Shown here: in pieces, positions 1-7,069 of the stretch
Layout: each line of letters begins with the position of its first letter
Numbering within the stretch: the first letter of the stretch is position 1
From: Calditrichota bacterium
GTDB lineage: Bacteria; Calditrichota; Calditrichia; Calditrichales; Calditrichaceae
DNA: 64,000 nucleotides
Reading direction: 5' to 3'
Assembly: GCA_024278755.1 (NCBI GenBank)
Contig: JAJRSO010000075.1
Span: 1-64,000 of the forward strand
Notes under the pieces: generated by a model
Told to the model about the DNA's origin: nothing
The model's database searches: none
The model's input: only the letters and a program-made list of their open reading frames with translations
Translations under genes and position numbers: made by a program

Positions 1-123
1 ATTCAGGGGCAATCGTACCGTTTAGCCATGAAACGCAAGATGGGACTGTTTGCAAAAACATGAAATATTTAGTTGACTATGGAAACTAAGTGGGGAATTT
101 TAAATTCCGTTTTTTGGGGAAAA

Positions 124-603
124 TTAATTTCCGTTTGACAGAAATTCCCGGTATGAAAAAGAATGGATTTCTAATAACTCCATTCGCCGTGATAGATCGA
201 AAGAGGACTCGTGTAAATACAGGGTGGCTGAACTGGTGCAAATAATTTTGACCTGAAGAAAATCATAAATCTTTTTTAATTCTTTCTCAAAATCTTTGAT
301 ATAGTGAATTTCATCCAGAAAGAAAAAATGATAATTGTAAATTTGAGAGAGTTGTTTTACCGTTTCAAATAAATCAATTTCAGGCAAAGCATCGAGTGAA
401 ATATAAATTGAGGCGCCTGTTTCGCTCGTCAACTGACGCAGTAAAATAGTTTTTCCCGTCCCCCGGGGGCCGGCTACCGCTAAAAAGCGTTTCTGGTTTT
501 ATAGTTTTTTCTTAAGATGTTCAAAAATGAAACGTTTTTTAGAATAGGTTTTAACTTGATTTAGCGCTAATTGGTGTAGTTCAATTATTTTTGAGAAATT
601 CAT
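124..603 (-). pseudogene. Decayed DUF4143-type AAA ATPase, N-terminal part
   Basis: Reading from the ATG at 603, the frame encodes a short helix, then a P-loop (GPRGTGKT, about residue 45) and a Walker B strand (FFFLDEIHYI, about residue 95), followed by the TSS and SRR sensor-like motifs of the large DUF4143 family of stand-alone ATPases. Two lesions are visible. An in-frame TAA at 499-501 (codon 35) lies just before the P-loop. The frame then stops at 124-126, about 160 codons in, whereas family members have roughly 380-450 residues, so the whole C-terminal DUF4143 domain is missing. Nothing left of 124 continues it in any frame. I call it a gene remnant. Family placement is firm from the motifs; the cellular role of these ATPases is unknown. 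Confidence 0.8.
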
Positions 604-773
604 CTATTACACCCAACAAACATACGATCCATCAAATCATTTGACAGGATGTAGGTATTGTGTTGAAATATGTCAATAATAAAATAACCGATTCCACAAT
701 AATCCCGGAACCGGTTATTCTTAATTTTAAGCGGATAACTTCGTGAACCAAATCCTAATGAATATGGTGTATT

Positions 774-2213
774 TTACTTAACAGCAAGTTTGCTCATAAA
801 TTCCCGGGTGGAAACCGTTTCACAACTAAAGACCAAATCTTTCACTTCAGATAAACGAGCTGCACTTAACACACCATCAGACAAACTGTTAAACTTATTT
901 TCCAAATCATCCAGCGTCATAGGCTCGCGTGGGTCGCCTTTGGGATACTCGAGATACTCTTCAAATGTGCGTCCATCATTCGTGGTAATTACGACGCGCG
1001 AAGGCTGTTTGGCGGGAAACATCTTCTCAAATTCCAGCGACGGCTCTCCTTTGATCTTATCAATCACTTCAAAGATAGCCGGATCCTTCAGTTTTTCTTT
1101 CGAAAAAGATTGTGTGGTGATCTTTTTGTCCACAATTGCGGCGGCCATACAATAAGGCAAAGAATGATCCGCCGTTTCGCGGGATTCGGGGCGATATTTA
1201 GTGGGATCAAACAGAATATCATAAGCCTGGGCAAAAGCGGTAACCTTAACTTCTTTGATTTCCTTGTAATCCAGCTTGTTTTTAATCATTACATTCAGCG
1301 CACAGGAAATATGGGTATGGGTTAAGGCCTCCGTTGGGAAAGCTTTCATACCGCATTCCAGGATTTTGTAATTATCGCCAAGATTACCTACCAGGGCGTC
1401 CACATCCCAGGCCCAGGAAGAGACGCCGTCACGGCCTTCCATATCGGTCGGTTTTAAGGTTTCGTCCTTGGCGTTCCAGCCGATAAAAGCGTCCATAAAC
1501 CCCTCTTTGCCTTCAAAGACTTTTTCGGTGCCGGTGTAGCCTTTTTGGGCTAACAAAGCGGCAAATACACCGGACTGAACCGCCATAGGGTCTACCGTGT
1601 TTTTCATCATGGTCAGTTTACCGGCGGTGGGGCAGCCGATAGTATGGTTGTGCGATCCGTTGATGCCAATAGCGTTCACCATTTCATCCACCGTTAAACC
1701 AAGAATTTTTCCGGCCACAATGGGCGAAACAAACTGCGTAAGGGTCGCGTGGTGCCATTTTCGTTCACGGACGCCGGGTTTGGCAAAAAGACACATACGC
1801 TGCTCAAACTCATAGGCCAGCACGATGGCTACAATCACATCTTTCATTGAAGCGTTTACCCGTTCGGCGGTAGACAAAGCGGCCGGAATAAGATCGCTGG
1901 GGTGGCTGGGATCGTCTTTCCAATAGATATCATTGAAATCCAGGGCGCGAATCATCAGCGAGTTAATCAGGGCAGTGCTTACGGCAGGCAGTTGATCGCC
2001 AAAACCGATGACGCTGGATTCCGGCTTGCCGCCCGAATCCTGATAAATTTCCAACATAGATTTAACATCATGGGTACCCATACTTCCGTAGGCGCAGCCG
2101 ATGGAATCGTACAGAAAACGCTTTACTTCATAAATTACGTTTTCCGGCAAGTCTTCGTATTTTAGCCCGACGGCAAATTCGGCCATTTGCCGGGCGATAG
2201 ATTTTTCTGACAT
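774..2213 (-). CDS. MmgE/PrpD family dehydratase
   Basis: A 479-residue protein of normal length for the MmgE/PrpD family, which includes 2-methylcitrate dehydratase and cis-aconitate decarboxylase. The N-terminal helical domain is recognisable from FLYDSIGCAYGS (about residues 32-43), the conserved DFND...HPSD segment (about 93-107) and, in the C-terminal lid domain, AFPTEALTHTH (about 290). The start at 2213 has an AGGAAAAC ribosome site. It is the last gene of the minus-strand citrate set, 130 bp after the isocitrate-dehydrogenase-family gene, with a palindromic repeat in the gap. In this context a citrate or 2-methylcitrate dehydratase or isomerase-like role is a reasonable inference; the substrate cannot be read from the sequence. 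No lesions are seen. Confidence 0.9.
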   Translation of the reverse strand: MSEKSIARQMAEFAVGLKYEDLPENVIYEVKRFLYDSIGCAYGSMGTHDVKSMLEIYQDSGGKPESSVIGFGDQLPAVSTALINSLMIRALDFNDIYWKDDPSHPSDLIPAALSTAERVNASMKDVIVAIVLAYEFEQRMCLFAKPGVRERKWHHATLTQFVSPIVAGKILGLTVDEMVNAIGINGSHNHTIGCPTAGKLTMMKNTVDPMAVQSGVFAALLAQKGYTGTEKVFEGKEGFMDAFIGWNAKDETLKPTDMEGRDGVSSWAWDVDALVGNLGDNYKILECGMKAFPTEALTHTHISCALNVMIKNKLDYKEIKEVKVTAFAQAYDILFDPTKYRPESRETADHSLPYCMAAAIVDKKITTQSFSKEKLKDPAIFEVIDKIKGEPSLEFEKMFPAKQPSRVVITTNDGRTFEEYLEYPKGDPREPMTLDDLENKFNSLSDGVLSAARLSEVKDLVFSCETVSTREFMSKLAVK

Positions 2214-2264
2214 ATTTTGTTTTCCTGTTTTTTATTGTTAAAAGAATGAATTGGATAGATTTTA

Positions 2265-2333
2265 AATAACCCTCCCCGCCTACGGCACCCCTCCCTTATA
2301 CATAAGGGAGGGGATGGGGGTGGGTTATAAAAC
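2265..2333. repeat. Palindromic intergenic repeat, copy 1
   Basis: The sequence holds a near-perfect hairpin CCTCCCTTAT-AC-ATAAGGGAGG flanked by CCTCCCCGCCTACGGCA on the left and GGGGATGGG on the right. A second copy lies at 21554-21606 with the same core and flanks. It sits between the disrupted dehydrogenase gene and the MmgE/PrpD gene, so it might also end transcription in part, but there is no clear T-run. It looks like a dispersed intergenic palindrome. Confidence 0.7.
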
Positions 2334-2343
2334 AATTCCAGTT

Positions 2344-3540
2344 TTATAATTTTGCAATAACAGCATCAGCCATCTCTTTGGTAGACGCCGCGCCCTTTTC
2401 AACCACGTCCGCCCGTCCTGACATTTTGGCCATATCGTAAGTTTTTACTTTCCCTTCGGCAACCACATCAGCTACGGCTTTACGGATTTTCGCAGCAATT
2501 TCGTTTTCATCGATAAAATCCAGCATCATACAAGCCGATTCAATCATGGCAATCGGGTTGACGATAGAGGTTTCATAATCCGCGTATTTTGGCGCGCTGC
2601 CGTGGGTGGGTTCAAACACGCCAATGCCGGAATCGGGATTATACTGCGCGCTGCAGGCAAAGCCCAGTCCGCCAATGAGTCCAGCAAAACCATCGGATAC
2701 GATATCACCGAACATATTACCGGCTACGATGACGCCGTAAGTTTCCGGGTTTTTGGTCAGCCACATCATCTGGGCGTCGATGTTTGTGTTCCACAGCTCG
2801 ATTTCCGGATAGTCTGCTTTCTGAATTTGCTGCGCCATTTTGTACATCATTCCGGATGTTTCGCGAATCACATTGGGCTTTTCGCAAACGGTCACCGATT
2901 GATAGCCGTATTTTTTAGCGTGGGCAAAAGCGGCGCGTACAATCCGTTCGGTGGCATTTTTGGTAAAAATACGGGTGGAAATGGAAAGCTCCTCTTTTGG
3001 TGTATCGCCGAAATTTTTGACGAATTTGGGATGAGTCAGTAATGCTTCGTGTACCTGTTCCGGAGGATTGCTCCATTCCACACCGCCATACAGACCTTCG
3101 GTATTCTGGCGGAAAATAGCTACGTCCACTTCCGGTTCTTCAATGGCGTTGCCCTGGCCTCGGCGGATAAAATTCAGCGGGTTGCCCTTGTAGGTGCGGC
3201 AAGGGCGCAGACAAATATCCAGATTAAAATGCTGGCGCAGCCCCACAATGGGACTGGAATACACCAGATTTTTTTCTTTGAGTTAAGGCGCCAGTTCTTC
3301 AAAAGCTTCGTCTTTGGGTTTGGATGTGATGGCGCCAAACAGCCCGATTTTATGTTTTTCAAGCAAGTCGATGGTACGACGGGGCAGGGGATTCCCTTCT
3401 TTACGCCAGAATTCCCAGCCGATATCGCCTTCCACATAATCCGCTTCAAAGCCTGCGGCGTCTAACACGCGGATGGCTTCTTCCAATACGGTTTTACCAA
3501 TCCCGTCGCCGGGCATTGCTACGATTGTTCTTTTTGACAC
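2344..3540 (-). pseudogene. Isocitrate/isopropylmalate dehydrogenase family gene with in-frame TAA
   Basis: The gene starts at a GTG (3540) nine bases after a perfect AGGAGG. The first 85 codons carry the GDGIGKTV nucleotide-binding start of the family. A TAA at 3283-3285 (codon 86) interrupts it, and the same frame then runs uninterrupted to 2344 with FRQNTEGLYGGVEW, the KPNV motif, the NMFGDIVSD loop and THGSAPKYA. These are hallmarks of NAD-linked isocitrate dehydrogenases. Bridged, it would encode about 398 residues, the family's usual size. The stop falls in a stretch that reads ELAP-stop-LKEKN, where relatives have Pro-Glu-Leu, so GAA to TAA is the likely change. Its place among citrate genes fits oxidation of isocitrate. 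Whether it is a true pseudogene, a sequencing error or a translated readthrough gene is open. Confidence 0.85.
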
Positions 3541-3563
3541 GTTTATTTCCTCCTAATTTATGG

Positions 3564-4015
3564 GCCACCGAAAGCACGGAAGGACACCGAAGTTATAAAA
3601 GATTTAGAATACCATTCTTTTAAATTCAAGTTTGTGTTTGCCGAAATTTAACAAATAACCCACTTTAATGTTTGTCGCTTTCAAATAATTAAGCAACTGA
3701 GCTTCGTGAGCTGTGTTTAGTTGCTTTTCGGCCTTTAGTTCTAAGATAATTTTATTCTCTACATACAAATCTGCCCGATAGTCACCTGCAATTTTTCCTT
3801 AATAAACAACCTGAATAACCGCTTGTCGTTCCACCTGAAGTCCGGCATTTTCAAGTTCATATTTTAGGCTGTTTTCATACACTTTTTCCAGGAAACCATA
3901 ATCCAATGTTTTATGAACTTCAAAAGCACAATCAATAATTTTATCAGACAAATTTTTTTCATAAATCATTTTTCCATCCTTTATGAATTCGATGTCCTTC
4001 GGTGTTTTCGGTGGC
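3564..4015. repeat. Inverted repeat pair enclosing the GxxExxY gene
   Basis: GCCACCGAAAGCACGGAAGG... (3564-3592) and the reverse complement of 3991-4015 (GCCACCGAAAACACCGAAGG...) match at nearly every position over about 25 bases. They frame the GxxExxY gene exactly, with only tens of bases between gene ends and arms. Similar arms without a gene lie at 5501-5570 and, more diverged, at 36243-36317. The arrangement looks like a small gene-bearing element and its gene-less relatives. Confidence 0.65.
3604..3969 (-). pseudogene. GxxExxY family protein gene with in-frame TAA
   Basis: From ATG 3969 the frame encodes the GxxExxY signature (GFLEKVYENSL, about residues 29-39) and the ADLYVENKIILELKA core (about residues 66-80) typical of this small family of about 120-130 residues, related to PD-(D/E)XK-like folds. 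A single TAA at 3799-3801 (codon 57) splits it within VVY-stop-GKIAGDYRADL, where relatives carry Glu or Lys. The rest of the frame is open to 3604 and the total length is normal. It sits between the HD gene and the dehydrogenase gene, inside the inverted repeat 3564-4015, and interrupts an otherwise metabolic operon. Function of the family is not established. Confidence 0.85.
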
Positions 4016-4024
4016 TATTATTAT

Positions 4025-4561
4025 TTATTTTACCAATTCAAAATCAATAAAATCCACGTGATGGAAAATGATGGATTCCGGTGACCGTTTTTCGCCGGCC
4101 GCTTCTTTGGAATGGGTGGCAATCACGTGCATCACTTCCGAAGGCAGTCCGTGTTTAAAGGCCAGTCCAACCCCGCTAAAGGGATGGCGGATGTGTTTAC
4201 CGTAATCGCTTTTATAAACGGTACCGTCTTCTTTTTTTGCGAATTCCAGCAGTTTGCCCACATCGGCCAGCAGGGAACCGGCTATCAGATAATCGCGGTT
4301 GACTTTGGTTTTGCGTGCGCCGTAAGCTTCCTCCAGAACTTTGTCGCAGGCTACGCCCATCCGGCAGCAGGTGCGCACGTGCTCGATGAACATAATGTTT
4401 ACGTTATCGGCCAGCAGGGTAAAGGGAATGCTCATCAACTCTTCGTTGGTCCAGTTGCGGTAGGCAATGGCCTCTTCCCAGCAGGCGATGACCTTATCTT
4501 GCAGCTCCGTATCCTGTATTTCCTTAATTTCAGGAAGTAGTTTGAGTACTTGTTCTCGCAT
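4025..4561 (-). CDS. HD-domain-like protein with altered HD motif
   Basis: A 178-residue helical protein with an HD-phosphohydrolase layout: His in FIEHVRTC, then LLADVGK (about residue 98) where the canonical motif is LLHDIGK, then RHPFSGVGLAFKHGLP, IATHSKEA and FHHVDFIDFE. The Asp of the HD pair is kept, but the His before it is Ala. Further His and Asp ligand candidates are present, so metal binding may survive. I place the start at the second ATG (4561) because AAGGGA lies six bases upstream; the ATG at 4576 has no such site. It lies about 130 bp after the citryl-CoA lyase gene on the same strand and is probably co-transcribed. A regulatory or nucleotidase role is possible; the substrate is unknown. 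Confidence 0.75.
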   Translation of the reverse strand: MREQVLKLLPEIKEIQDTELQDKVIACWEEAIAYRNWTNEELMSIPFTLLADNVNIMFIEHVRTCCRMGVACDKVLEEAYGARKTKVNRDYLIAGSLLADVGKLLEFAKKEDGTVYKSDYGKHIRHPFSGVGLAFKHGLPSEVMHVIATHSKEAAGEKRSPESIIFHHVDFIDFELVK

Positions 4562-4589
4562 TTGTTGTCCCTTCATTATTTTAGTTTAT

Positions 4590-4690
4590 AGTTGTTGGGG
4601 TTTCAAGTTATTGAGTTATTAGGTTGTTAGGTTACTGAGTTGTTTAACGGATATCTGTAAGCGATTATTCTATCTAATAACTTAACAACT
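4590..4690. repeat. GTTATTGAGTTATTAGG-type intergenic repeat
   Basis: A run of related 7-9 base words (GTTATTGAG, TTATTAG, GTTGTTAG, GTTACTGAG) is followed by the complementary words AATAACTTAACAACTAATT, so the region can fold back on itself. The same word set appears at 9625-9745 and, in part, at 18510-18555. It fills the gap between the citryl-CoA lyase and HD genes. Confidence 0.5.
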
Positions 4691-4692
4691 AA

Positions 4693-5472
4693 TTAACTAA
4701 GCTCCCGTTCTTCCGGCCCGTCGTATTCCACGTCCGTGGGATGAATTTTGCGCATGGGCTTCATCCGTGTTTTTTCTTCGTAAATGTGAGCCACCAATCC
4801 CGGCACGCGGGCAATCATAAAAAAGGCATTGGCCAAAATGGGGTCGAAATCCATTTCGCAGAGCAGGGCGGCGATGGCCCCATCCACATTTAATGGCAGA
4901 TGTTTGCCGGTGGTTTCTTTGAGCGCGGAAACAAACGCTTGAGCCAACGTGACATAATCGCCGGCAATACCCAGTTCTGTGGCGATGCCGAATAATTTAG
5001 GCGTGCGCGGATCGTTGGTATGCACGCGGTGCCCGAATCCCGACAGGCGTTTTTTTACCGTTCGGTAATCGCCAATTACCTGTTTTGCGGCTTCATCCGG
5101 TGTTTTGTTTTCGTTTTTTACAAGTTCCATACCCTGTTTTAAAATGAGCATACAGTCTTCGATGGCCCCGCCGTGAAATTTGGAAATAGATAGGATGCCG
5201 GCGGCAACGGCTGCGTTCAGCGGGGCTCCGGTGGAAGCCACGGTAAGCGCGCTTAAAACCGAAGGCGGGGTGGTGCCGTGGTCTACGGAAGAAACCAGAA
5301 TGGTTTCTATCATTTTGCCGATTTTTTCGGACGGCATTTCGCCTTTGAACAATAAATATACCATTTGCGCGTAACTGACTTTGCCCATCAGCTCGTCTAA
5401 TTTATAGCCGCGCACAGACAGTTTGTTCGGCTCTACTTTTGTAATGGCCGATTTCCAGTGTAGGTCACTCAT
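4693..5472 (-). CDS. Citryl-CoA lyase (short citrate-synthase family)
   Basis: A 259-residue protein, the short type of the citrate synthase superfamily used as citryl-CoA lyase; true citrate synthases have about 370-430 residues. Catalytic landmarks are visible: a GGAIEDCM segment where synthases have GPLHGGA, the active-site loop GFGHRVHTNDPRTP (about residue 155), and LPLNVDGAIAALLCEM followed by RVPGLVAHIYEEK near the C-terminus. ATG 5472 follows GGAG by six bases, which decides the start. It should cleave citryl-CoA to oxaloacetate and acetyl-CoA, or run the reverse. A CitF-type CoA-transferase is encoded divergently at 7070, giving a route to its substrate. It is preceded by the TrmB-like regulator on the same strand. 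Confidence 0.85.
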   Translation of the reverse strand: MSDLHWKSAITKVEPNKLSVRGYKLDELMGKVSYAQMVYLLFKGEMPSEKIGKMIETILVSSVDHGTTPPSVLSALTVASTGAPLNAAVAAGILSISKFHGGAIEDCMLILKQGMELVKNENKTPDEAAKQVIGDYRTVKKRLSGFGHRVHTNDPRTPKLFGIATELGIAGDYVTLAQAFVSALKETTGKHLPLNVDGAIAALLCEMDFDPILANAFFMIARVPGLVAHIYEEKTRMKPMRKIHPTDVEYDGPEERELS

Positions 5473-5500
5473 GTTTTTCTCCAATTATTATTTTTCTTTA

Positions 5501-5570
5501 GCCACTGAAATCACCGAATTACAAAATCCGGTTTAAATAAAATTCTCTACTGTTCGGTGTGCTCTGTGGC
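5501..5570. repeat. Gene-less inverted repeat related to the GxxExxY flanks
   Basis: GCCACTGAAATCACCGAATT (5501-5520) and TTCGGTGTGCTCTGTGGC (5553-5570) are imperfect inverted repeats about 32 bp apart. They match the arms around the GxxExxY gene in sequence (GCCAC-GAAA-CAC-GAA) but enclose no gene. The element fills the space between the regulator and the lyase gene. Confidence 0.55.
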
Positions 5571-5579
5571 AACATATTT

Positions 5580-6347
5580 TTAACCTAAATCAAAAATCCC
5601 CTCCGCTTCTTTGCCGAATTTTTTCAGCATGCGGATGGAATAAATATCGTGAATAATATAATCTTTTGCTAACAGCACCAGCCCTTTGTTGGACGTCCAG
5701 GCCGCCGAGCTGGAACCGTCTTTTAAAAAATGCCCCAACACCACTTTCTTATCGTCCACAATCAGGGCGATACGTCGCCCGCCGCGCTGGATACGAATTT
5801 GATGCTCGTTACCGTGAATGTATTCATTGCCTCTATCCAGAATCTTTTTGCCAAAATGCACCACCGTCAGTTTAACCCCGGCGGCGTCGGCCTGCAACAG
5901 CGCTTCGCGAATTTCATCCACCTCTTCATCCCAGACCGACAGGTACAGATGTTCCTTTGCTTCGCCGATAAAGTCGGTGAGCTTGCGGATGATTTCACTG
6001 CGCCCGCTTAAATTCCAGATATAACTCTCCGAAGCTTCGTCCTGAGCGTACAGGTGGCCCAGTTTCTCGTTGAGGCTGTCCATTGTTTGCAGGTAATCGT
6101 TTTTATAACGGGACAGAATTTCTTCGGGCGGTAACGGCACATATTTTGTGGGGTCGGAATCGATGGCCAGAATCATCTCCTTGTCGGTGAGCTTGTTTAG
6201 AATCTGGTAGATTTTGGAAGCGGGCACGCCGGAAATTTTGGCTAATTCGTATCCGGTAATTTTTGATTGCTGCAGAAGCGCCAGGTAGACCTGAGACTCG
6301 TACTGCGTGAATCCGATGTTCTGCATCAAAGAAATTATTTTTTTCAT
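5580..6347 (-). CDS. TrmB-family transcriptional regulator
   Basis: 255 residues. The N-terminal winged helix is the TrmB type: GFTQYESQVYLALL (about residues 12-25), then a recognition region around SGVPASKIYQILNKL (about 39-53) and a wing ending in PLPPEEIL. A short coiled segment leads into a C-terminal ligand-binding domain of the phospholipase-D-like fold seen in TrmB proteins (IWNLSGRSEIIRKL and the DDKKVVLGHF strand). It is the first gene of the minus-strand citrate set and faces citF across a 720-bp gap. A perfect-looking palindrome 29 bp upstream (6376-6397) is a candidate operator, suggesting autoregulation and control of the citrate genes. The effector is unknown; citrate or a CoA ester is a guess. 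Confidence 0.85.
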   Translation of the reverse strand: MKKIISLMQNIGFTQYESQVYLALLQQSKITGYELAKISGVPASKIYQILNKLTDKEMILAIDSDPTKYVPLPPEEILSRYKNDYLQTMDSLNEKLGHLYAQDEASESYIWNLSGRSEIIRKLTDFIGEAKEHLYLSVWDEEVDEIREALLQADAAGVKLTVVHFGKKILDRGNEYIHGNEHQIRIQRGGRRIALIVDDKKVVLGHFLKDGSSSAAWTSNKGLVLLAKDYIIHDIYSIRMLKKFGKEAEGIFDLG

Positions 6348-6375
6348 CTTGCCCTTTCCGGCCCGAATTGTTTAT

Positions 6376-6397
6376 ATTCTCTACCCGGGTAGTGAAT
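6376..6397. promoter_or_regulatory. 22-bp palindrome, candidate TrmB-family operator
   Basis: The half ATTCTCTACCC is followed directly by GGGTAGTGAAT, its complement with one mismatch, centred at 6386/6387. It lies 29 bp upstream of the regulator's start codon, where an autoregulatory operator would sit. No second intergenic copy was noticed in the window; a similar string at about 6917 is inside the ATPase remnant and is probably chance. Confidence 0.55.
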
Positions 6398-6497
6398 AAT
6401 TTAAACAGGTTGTTTTAGGGATTCAAATAAATTTTTTTAAACACGAAAAAACAGACTTAAGGCGGATATAATCGACAATGGCTGTTTCGAGATTTAA

Positions 6498-6977
6498 TTG
6501 GCTTCCGGCAGCCGTTTAATTTACGGATATTATCCGGAAGTGGTGACAAGCGCCGGTGAAGAGCAGGATGTTTTATCGCTTTTGACAAGCAGTTATTTGT
6601 ATAAAGACCTGTTTGCCGTGGAACAGTTAAAAAAGCCGGTTTATTTGGAAAAACTGCTTCAGGTTTTGGCTTTGCAGATTGGCGGAGAAGTTTCGTATAA
6701 TGAGCTGGTACGGTTTGTGGGCGCGGACAATCAAACCATAGAGCGCTATATCGATTTACTGGAAAAAGCTTTTATCGTTTTCCGCTTACAGACTTTAAAC
6801 CGCAATATGCGTCAGGAAATTGACTATATCGAAGAATACGACGGCATATTGCACGCTTACGAATTTAAATGGAACCCGGTACAAAAGGTACGCTTTTCGA
6901 AAACCTTTACCAACGCCTACCCGGGCAGCGAAACAAAAGTAATCTCGCAGGAAAATTATATAAATTTTTTAACGTAG
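6498..6977 (+). pseudogene. C-terminal remnant of a DUF4143-type ATPase
   Basis: The frame matches the C-terminal half of the RLIYGxYPEVV-type DUF4143 ATPases: RLIYGYYPEVVTS at its beginning, SSYLYKDLFAVE, the winged-helix-like VSYNELVRFVG...TIERYIDLLEKAFIVFRL, then RQEIDYIEE and EFKWNP near the end. The ATPase domain is absent and a stop precedes the first codon. In addition, intact relatives have about 60 residues between LNRN and RQEIDYIEE (the KIYF...GIRNALI part) that are missing here, so there is an internal deletion. It lies in the gap between the divergent regulator and citF. It is of a different subtype from the N-terminal remnant at 124-603, so the two are not halves of one gene. 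Confidence 0.75.
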
Positions 6978-7069
6978 CAGCTAAAATAGTAAAAAACACA
7001 AATGAAAAACGGACTTTTTGCCGTTTGCTATTTGTACCTTGGAATTTAAAAGAAAACCGTGAGGTAAAT

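Noticed and set aside
3-89. Open frame running in from the left window edge, ending KYLVDYGN-stop.
   Set aside because: Only 28 codons, another frame of similar length is also open, and no family is recognisable; it may be the end of a gene but cannot be supported.
124-6977. The two ATPase remnants could be halves of one gene split by inversion of about 6.4 kb, since strand and order fit.
   Set aside because: The N-terminal piece has the FFFLDEIHYI/SSxDLSRR subtype and the C-terminal piece the RLIYGxYPEVV subtype, which belong to different branches, and neither end abuts the other in sequence.
6869-7069. N-terminal extension of citF reaching back into the ATPase remnant.
   Set aside because: The extension has no CitF similarity, and ATG 7070 has a good ribosome site and gives the family's normal length.
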